This document shows positions 59,170 to 64,000 of a stretch of DNA of 64,000 nucleotides, piece by piece (within the stretch, counting starts at the first letter, position 1; each line of letters opens with the position of its first letter). The position numbers were made by a program, and so were the translations under genes. The stretch comes from Gammaproteobacteria bacterium (lineage in GTDB: Bacteria > Pseudomonadota > Gammaproteobacteria > Enterobacterales > Permianibacteraceae), in contig JACPFT010000010.1 of assembly GCA_016182845.1 (NCBI GenBank), forward strand, positions 62,001 to 126,000, read 5' to 3'. The notes below the pieces were generated by a model. It saw only the letters and a program-made list of their open reading frames with translations. It did not search any database and was not told the DNA's origin.

Positions 59170-60399
59170 ATGAAACGCGTCGCCATTACCGGCATGGCCG
59201 GCATCTCGCCCCTGGGCTCGGACTGGGCCACGGTGGAAGCGCGATTGCGCGGCGGGCAGAACGCCGTGCGCCGGATGCCCGAATGGGAGCGCTTCCCCGA
59301 GCTGCACACCCGCCTGGGCTGCCCCGTGGACGATTTCACCACCCCCGCCCATTACCCGCGCAAGAAAGTGCGCGGCATGAGCCGGGTGTCGCTTCTGGCC
59401 GTGCGCGCCAGCGAACTGGCCCTGGCCGACGCCGGCCTGCTGGACGCCCCGTCCATCCAGGATGGACGCATGGGCGTCAGCTACGGCTCCTCGGCCGGCG
59501 GCCTGGAGCCGGTGCAGGTCTTCGGGCGCATGCTCGACACCGGCTCCATGGCGGGCGTGACCTCCACCAGCTATATCCAGATGATGGGCCACACCGCCCC
59601 GGTCAATATCGGCCTGTATTTCGGCCTCAAGGGCCGGGTCATCCCGACGTCGAGCGCCTGCACCTCCGGCTCCCAGGGCATAGGCTATGCCTACGAGGCC
59701 ATCAAATACGGCCGCCAGGCCCTGATGCTGGCCGGCGGCTGCGAGGAACTGACACCCCTGGCCGCCGCCGTCTTCGACACCTTGTTCGCCACCTCCACCA
59801 AGAACGACGCCCCGGGCACCACGCCCCGCCCCTTCGACAGGAACCGCGATGGCCTGGTGGTGGGTGAAGGCGCCGGGACCCTGGTGCTGGAAGACCTGGA
59901 CCATGCCCGGGCACGCGGCGCGCGCATCCATGCCGAAATCCTGGGCTTCGGCTGCAACAGCGACGGCGCCCATGTCACCCAGCCGGAGGCCGCCACCATG
60001 GCGGTGGCCATGCGTCTCGCCCTGGCCGATGCCGGCCTGCCGCCCGAGGCCATCGGCTATGTGAACGCCCATGGCACGGCCACCGACAAGGGCGATATCG
60101 CCGAATCCACCGCCACCGCCGCCGTGTTCGGCAGGCGCATGCCCATCTCCTCCCTGAAGAGCTATATGGGCCATACGCTCGGCGCCTGCGGTGCCCTTGA
60201 GGCCTGGATGAGCGTGGAGATGATGCGCAACCGCTGGTTCGCGCCCACCATCAACCTCGACGAAGTCGATCCGAACTGCGCCGAACTTAACTACATCCGC
60301 GGCGAAGGCCAGGTCATCGACACCGAGCTCGTGATGAGCAACAACTTCGCCTTCGGCGGCATCAACACCTCCCTGATCCTGAAGCGCTGGAGCGAATGA
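59170..60399 (+). CDS. apeR: Ketosynthase ApeR
   Basis: 409-residue condensing enzyme with an intact triad: PTSSACTSGSQG (C164), NAHGTATDKG and YMGHTLGACG. In characterised systems ApeR supports the elongation or initiation steps as a second ketosynthase. It stands last in the canonical ape order. The next gene starts at the base after its stop. Confidence 0.92.
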   Translation: MKRVAITGMAGISPLGSDWATVEARLRGGQNAVRRMPEWERFPELHTRLGCPVDDFTTPAHYPRKKVRGMSRVSLLAVRASELALADAGLLDAPSIQDGRMGVSYGSSAGGLEPVQVFGRMLDTGSMAGVTSTSYIQMMGHTAPVNIGLYFGLKGRVIPTSSACTSGSQGIGYAYEAIKYGRQALMLAGGCEELTPLAAAVFDTLFATSTKNDAPGTTPRPFDRNRDGLVVGEGAGTLVLEDLDHARARGARIHAEILGFGCNSDGAHVTQPEAATMAVAMRLALADAGLPPEAIGYVNAHGTATDKGDIAESTATAAVFGRRMPISSLKSYMGHTLGACGALEAWMSVEMMRNRWFAPTINLDEVDPNCAELNYIRGEGQVIDTELVMSNNFAFGGINTSLILKRWSE

Positions 60400-61119
60400 A
60401 TGACGGTTAATGCAGACCTGCGCTTCGTCCCCGAGACCCGCTTCGGCACCTGGTTCCTGAAGACCGAGACCTGGCGCGTGCACGTCCTGCAGCGCGCCAT
60501 GAACGATCTGGAGCGGCTGCTGCCCGCGCCGCGCCCGGCCTTCAAGCGCATCCTCGACATCGGCACCGGCCACGGCTATTCCCTGACCGAGCTGGCCAGG
60601 CGCTTCCTGCCCGAGGAAATCATCGCCCTGGACCCGGACCCGACCATGCCCGGGCGCGCCGCCGAACGTATCGCCGCCTGCCCTGCGCCGGTGCGCGTCC
60701 TGCCCTGCCACGCCGAGGCCATGGACCTGGCCGACGCCTCGGTGGACCTGGTGTTCTGCCACCAGAGCTTCCACCACATCGTCGAACAGGAAAAGGCCAT
60801 GGCCGAGTTCTACCGGGTGCTCAAGCCCGGCGGTTGGTTGCTCTTCGCCGAATCCACCCGCGCCTATATCCATTCCTGGCTGATCCGCTACCTCTTCGCC
60901 CACCCCATGGAGGTCCAGAAGAGCGCCGAGGAATACTTAGGCATGGCGGCGCGAACCGGTTTCGAGGTCGACCCGGCGCGTTGCTCTTTCCCCTATCTGT
61001 GGTGGAGCCGCTCGGACTTGGGGCTCCTGGAATGGCTGGGCTTCACGCTGCCGCCCCAGGGCCAGCGCGAGGAGACCCTGGTCAACGCCGCTCTGCGTAA
61101 GCCCGGGACGCTCCGCTGA
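60400..61119 (+). CDS. Class I SAM-dependent methyltransferase of the pigment locus
   Basis: 239 residues with the SAM motif ILDIGTGHGYSLTEL, DPDP loop (IIALDPDPTMP), and VLKPGGWLLFAEST. In many aryl polyene loci a methyltransferase (ApeB-type) methylates the aryl head group; here the gene is at the far end of the operon, directly after apeR. The target is inferred from position. modB starts two bases after its stop. Confidence 0.8.
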   Translation: MTVNADLRFVPETRFGTWFLKTETWRVHVLQRAMNDLERLLPAPRPAFKRILDIGTGHGYSLTELARRFLPEEIIALDPDPTMPGRAAERIAACPAPVRVLPCHAEAMDLADASVDLVFCHQSFHHIVEQEKAMAEFYRVLKPGGWLLFAESTRAYIHSWLIRYLFAHPMEVQKSAEEYLGMAARTGFEVDPARCSFPYLWWSRSDLGLLEWLGFTLPPQGQREETLVNAALRKPGTLR

Positions 61120-61120
61120 G

Positions 61121-61777
61121 ATGGATATCCAGGCCATAGGCTTGAGTCTGCGCCTGGCGGCGCTGACCACGCTCCTGCTCCTGGCCTTGGGCCTGCCCCT
61201 GGCCTGGTGGCTGGCCATGAGCCGCTCGCGCCTGGTGGTCTGGGTCCATGCCCTGGTGGCCCTGCCCCTGGTGCTACCGCCCACGGTCCTGGGTTTCTAT
61301 CTGCTCCTGGCCCTGAGCCCCGAGGGTCCCTTGAGCGCCCTGGGCCTGCCGGGCCTGGCCTTCAGTTTCGGCGGCCTGGTCATCGGCTCCATGCTCTATT
61401 CCCTACCCTTCGTGGTCCAGCCCCTGGCTCAGGGCTTCGAGCAGCTGCCGGCCGCGCCCCTGGAGGCCGCCGCCACCCTGGGCGCCGGGCCCCTGGACCG
61501 CTTCGTCACGATCGCCCTGCCCCTGGCCTGGCGCGGCGCGCTCACCGCCGCGGTCCTGGGCTTCGCCCACACCCTGGGCGAGTTCGGCGTGGTGCTGATG
61601 ATAGGCGGCAACATCCCGGGCGCGACCCGCGTGCTGTCCATCGCCCTCTACGACCACGTGGAGGCCCTGGAATACGGCCAGGCCCATGCCCTGGCGGCGG
61701 GCCTGCTACTGTTTTCCCTCGTGGTATTGGGTCTGCTCTATACCGTACTGCGCCGGCCCCGGGAGCCTCGAGCATGA
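61121..61777 (+). CDS. modB: Molybdate ABC transporter permease ModB
   Basis: 218 residues, five or six helices, with the EAA-type loop EAAATLGAGPLDRFVTIALPLAW and the conserved HTLGEFGVVLMIGGNIPG of ModB. Paired with modC by a four-base overlap. No modA or modE was found within the window on either side, so the binding protein must be elsewhere. Confidence 0.93.
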   Translation: MDIQAIGLSLRLAALTTLLLLALGLPLAWWLAMSRSRLVVWVHALVALPLVLPPTVLGFYLLLALSPEGPLSALGLPGLAFSFGGLVIGSMLYSLPFVVQPLAQGFEQLPAAPLEAAATLGAGPLDRFVTIALPLAWRGALTAAVLGFAHTLGEFGVVLMIGGNIPGATRVLSIALYDHVEALEYGQAHALAAGLLLFSLVVLGLLYTVLRRPREPRA

Positions 61778-62841
61778 GCCTGAGCGCGCGCATCCGCGCC
61801 GACCTGCCCGGCTTCGCCCTGGAACTGGACTTCGACTGCGGGACAGGCATCACGGCGGTCCTGGGCCATTCCGGGGCCGGCAAGAGCACGCTCTTGCGCG
61901 TCCTGGCCGGCCTGGCGCCGGCCCGGGGCGAGATCCGCGTCGGCCAAACCACCTGGCTGGACAGCGCGCGGGGCCTGGATCTCAGGCCGGAGCAGCGCCG
62001 GGCGGGCCTGGTGTTCCAGCACGCCGCCCTCTTTCCCCATCTCTCGGTGCGCGCCAACCTGGACTACGGCTACCGGCGCCGGCCGGCCGGCGCCGCCGGC
62101 CCCGAACCGGTGGCCATCATCGACGCCCTGGGCCTGGCCCCTATGCTGGAGCGGCGCCCCGACAGCCTGTCCGGCGGCGAGCGCCAGCGCCTGGCCCTGG
62201 GCCGCACCCTCCTGGCCGCGCCGCGCCTCTTGCTCCTGGACGAACCGCTCTCGGCCCTGGACGGGCCGACCCGCCGACAGCTCGCGGACGCGCTCGCCGG
62301 CCTGTGCCGCCAGTACGAGCTGACCGCCTTGCTGGTCAGCCATGACGTGGACGAGGCCATGCACTTGGCGAACGATGCCCTGGTCCTGGAGCGGGGCAGG
62401 CTCCTGGCCCAGGGTCGGCTCACCGACTTGCTGGCCGACCTGGACTCGCCCCTGAGCGCGGAACCGGATGCCGGCGTGGTCCTGGAGACCCGGGTCGCCG
62501 AGCGCCACCAGGCCTGGGGCCTGCTGCGCCTGGAGTTCGCCGGCGGCGCGCTATGGCTGCCGGACGGCGGCCAGGCCCCGGGCCAGGCCTTGCGCGTGCG
62601 CCTGCATGCCCGGGACATCAGCCTGGCCCTGAGCCGCCCCGCCGATAGCAGCATCCTCAATATCCTGCCGGCCCGAGTCGAGGCCCTGCGCGAGGACGGC
62701 GTGGCGCAGGTGTTGGTGCGCCTGGATTGCGCCGGCCAACCGCTTTTGGCGCGCATCACCAAGAAGTCGGCACAGGACTTGGGGCTAGCCCCGGGCCGCG
62801 AAGTCCATGCCCAGATCAAGGGCCTGGCCGTCGTCGCCTGA
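61774..62841 (+). CDS. modC: Molybdate ABC transporter ATPase ModC
   Basis: 355 residues. Walker A GHSGAGKS, signature SLSGGERQRLALG, Walker B LLLLDEPLSALDG and H-loop LLVSHDVDEAMH. The C-terminal third (about 290-355) is the molybdopterin-like Mop domain (LPARVEALREDG, LLARITKKSAQDLGL) that binds oxyanions for feedback control. ATGA overlap with modB. Confidence 0.94.
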   Translation: MSLSARIRADLPGFALELDFDCGTGITAVLGHSGAGKSTLLRVLAGLAPARGEIRVGQTTWLDSARGLDLRPEQRRAGLVFQHAALFPHLSVRANLDYGYRRRPAGAAGPEPVAIIDALGLAPMLERRPDSLSGGERQRLALGRTLLAAPRLLLLDEPLSALDGPTRRQLADALAGLCRQYELTALLVSHDVDEAMHLANDALVLERGRLLAQGRLTDLLADLDSPLSAEPDAGVVLETRVAERHQAWGLLRLEFAGGALWLPDGGQAPGQALRVRLHARDISLALSRPADSSILNILPARVEALREDGVAQVLVRLDCAGQPLLARITKKSAQDLGLAPGREVHAQIKGLAVVA

Positions 62842-62888
62842 GCACCGGCTCGGCCGCCAGGCCTCTAGCCATCGGCTAGGCTTGGATC

Positions 62889-63368
62889 ATGAACATCCTG
62901 CTGGTGGTCCTGCTACTCCTGGTCGCCAACGGCAGCCCCCTGCTGTTGGGCCGTGCCCTGCCCGCGCGCTGGCAGCCGGCCCTGGATGGCGGCATGCGCC
63001 TGGCCGATGGCGAGCCCCTGTTCGGCGGCAATAAGACCTGGCCCGGCCTGGCCGCCGCGGTCCTGGCCACCGGCCTGGCCAGCCTCGCCCTGGAACTCGA
63101 TCCCCGCCTAGGTCTGGCCATGGGGGTAGCGGCCATGTTCGGCGATCTCCTGTCCAGTTTCTGCAAGCGCCGCCTGCGCCTGGCCCCCGGCGCCCGGGCG
63201 CCCTTCCTGGATCAGTTGCCGGAATGCCTGCTGCCCACGGCCCTGGCGGTGTGCTGGCTGGGACTCGGTTGGCGCGAATTCCTGCTGGTGCCGCTGCTGT
63301 TCCTGCCGGCCAGCCTGCTGATCCGCCGCCTGCTGCATCGGTTAAGAGCCCAAACCCCTGCTCACTGA
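62889..63368 (+). CDS. CDP-archaeol synthase-family (CarS/DUF46) membrane protein
   Basis: 159 residues with four or five hydrophobic segments. Motifs: LFGGNKTWPGL, AAMFGDLLSSFCKRRL and APFLDQLPE, which are those of the CarS/CDP-diglyceride synthetase-like family. Archaeal members make CDP-archaeol; bacterial homologues are common but of unknown function. Convergent with the metallophosphoesterase, with a seven-base overlap at their ends. Confidence 0.85.
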   Translation: MNILLVVLLLLVANGSPLLLGRALPARWQPALDGGMRLADGEPLFGGNKTWPGLAAAVLATGLASLALELDPRLGLAMGVAAMFGDLLSSFCKRRLRLAPGARAPFLDQLPECLLPTALAVCWLGLGWREFLLVPLLFLPASLLIRRLLHRLRAQTPAH

Positions 63369-64000
63369 GGCAGTAGACGGTGCAGGGTCACTTCCGGCGG
63401 ACAGGCATAACGCAGGGGTACGATGGAGGAGCCGCAGCCGGCCGAGGTATAGCCCTGGAGTCCGTGATAGCGCCAGGGGCCGCGCGCGTAGCGGCGCGGG
63501 CAATTGGCATTGAGCATGAGGGGCATGCCGCCGGGCAGGCAGATCTGGCCGGCGTGGCTGTGCCCGGCCAGCATCAGATCGAAGCCGGCATGGGCCGCCT
63601 GGCGGTAGAGCTCCGGGGAATGGCTGAGCAGGATGCAGAAGCGCTCGAAATCCAGGTCCACGCAGGCCTTGTCCAGGTTGTCCACCCGGTAGTAATGCGC
63701 ATCGTCGATGCCCACCAGGGCCAGGCGCTCGCCGCCCCGGCTCAAGTACGCGGTCTCGTTGACCAGGACGCGCAGCCCTGAGGCCTCCATGGCCGGCACC
63801 ATGCTCAGGCTGTCGTGGTTGCCGAGGATGGCGTAGATCGGGTCCTTGAGATGCAAGCGCAGCCGGCGCAGCCCGTCCAGGGCCGGCTCCCAGTCGCCTG
63901 CGGTGCGGAAGCGGAAATCGCCGGTCAAGACGCAGGCATCGTAGTCCAGGTCGCGCACGGCCTCGGCCAGGGCATGGGGGAAATCCGGGTGCATGTCCAT
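63362..64000 (-). CDS. Calcineurin-like metallophosphoesterase, 5' part outside the window
   Basis: C-terminal 212 residues are in view; the gene continues beyond base 64000. Metal-binding motifs: VLTGDFRF, ILGNHDSLS, and the C-terminal AGHSHAGQICLPGG. The pattern fits the YkuE/LpxH-like membrane-associated phosphoesterases. Ends in a convergent overlap with the CarS-like gene. Confidence 0.87.
   Translation of the reverse strand: MDMHPDFPHALAEAVRDLDYDACVLTGDFRFRTAGDWEPALDGLRRLRLHLKDPIYAILGNHDSLSMVPAMEASGLRVLVNETAYLSRGGERLALVGIDDAHYYRVDNLDKACVDLDFERFCILLSHSPELYRQAAHAGFDLMLAGHSHAGQICLPGGMPLMLNANCPRRYARGPWRYHGLQGYTSAGCGSSIVPLRYACPPEVTLHRLLPQ

Noticed and set aside
59137-60903. 588-codon open frame antisense to apeR and the methyltransferase
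   Set aside because: Spans two well-supported genes on the other strand and shows no domain.

Overview
The window is GC-rich, gene-dense chromosomal DNA that looks betaproteobacterial, probably Rhodocyclales-like. Supporting signs are exosortase A (XrtA/PEP-CTERM)-associated genes, an EF-P with Arg32 next to its rhamnosyltransferase EarP, a FabA/FabB pair, a tmRNA with tag ANDDNYALAA, a quinol NO reductase with NsrR, and an aryl polyene plus dialkylresorcinol pigment locus of the flexirubin/arcuflavin kind. The taxonomic placement is an inference from gene content.

Layout. 1-4205: end of an exosortase locus (acyl-CoA ligase, PLP decarboxylase, GAF protein), then glpG and glpE. 4243-10658: housekeeping genes (FliL-like protein, rubredoxin, queF, peptide transporter, alkB, guanine deaminase, acuI-like), with three paired GTAG-headed REP palindromes in the gaps. 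10664-13740 (minus): a translationally coupled HPr-rel-A set (PqqD-like protein, HprK-like kinase, nucleotidyltransferase) behind a Tat-exported protein with an SPGYWKTH motif. 14269-16066 (minus): fabA and fabB. 16365-16719: tmRNA, followed by an IS21 istB remnant. 17094-23433 is an accessory stretch: AraC regulator, FAD dehydrogenase, ThDP enzyme, lipoprotein and TrhA/hemolysin III.

23681-29249 is a nitrosative-stress block: chrA, hemerythrin and DUF2249 genes, and a quinol NO reductase divergent from nsrR and ytfE, with a palindromic candidate operator between them. 29275-33718 is a complete yjfIJKLMC-type operon (DUF2170, PspA, DUF2491, DUF350, DUF1190, glutathionylspermidine-synthase-like) behind a clear promoter overlapped by two palindromes. 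33774-36733 (minus) holds a lipoprotein, mipA, earP and efp.

36898-61119 is the largest system: darA/darB with two companions (one BtrH-like), a divergent minus-strand operon (ABC exporter, ACP, unusual ketosynthase and a ketosynthase-like partner), and an almost canonical ape operon in the order C-D-E-F-G-H-I-J-K-L-M-N-O-P-Q-R. An aromatic ammonia lyase is inserted between J and K and a methyltransferase closes the operon. Predicted logic: the lyase makes a 4-coumarate- or cinnamate-type starter, ApeH loads it on an ACP, the ketosynthase/ketoreductase/dehydratase set builds the polyene, DarA/DarB make a dialkylresorcinol, an acyltransferase joins them, and LolA/MMPL/lipoprotein and ABC components move the product to the envelope. 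61121-64000 holds modBC, a CDP-archaeol-synthase-family membrane protein and a partial metallophosphoesterase.

Assignments come from reading motifs and gene order by eye; no database search was run.
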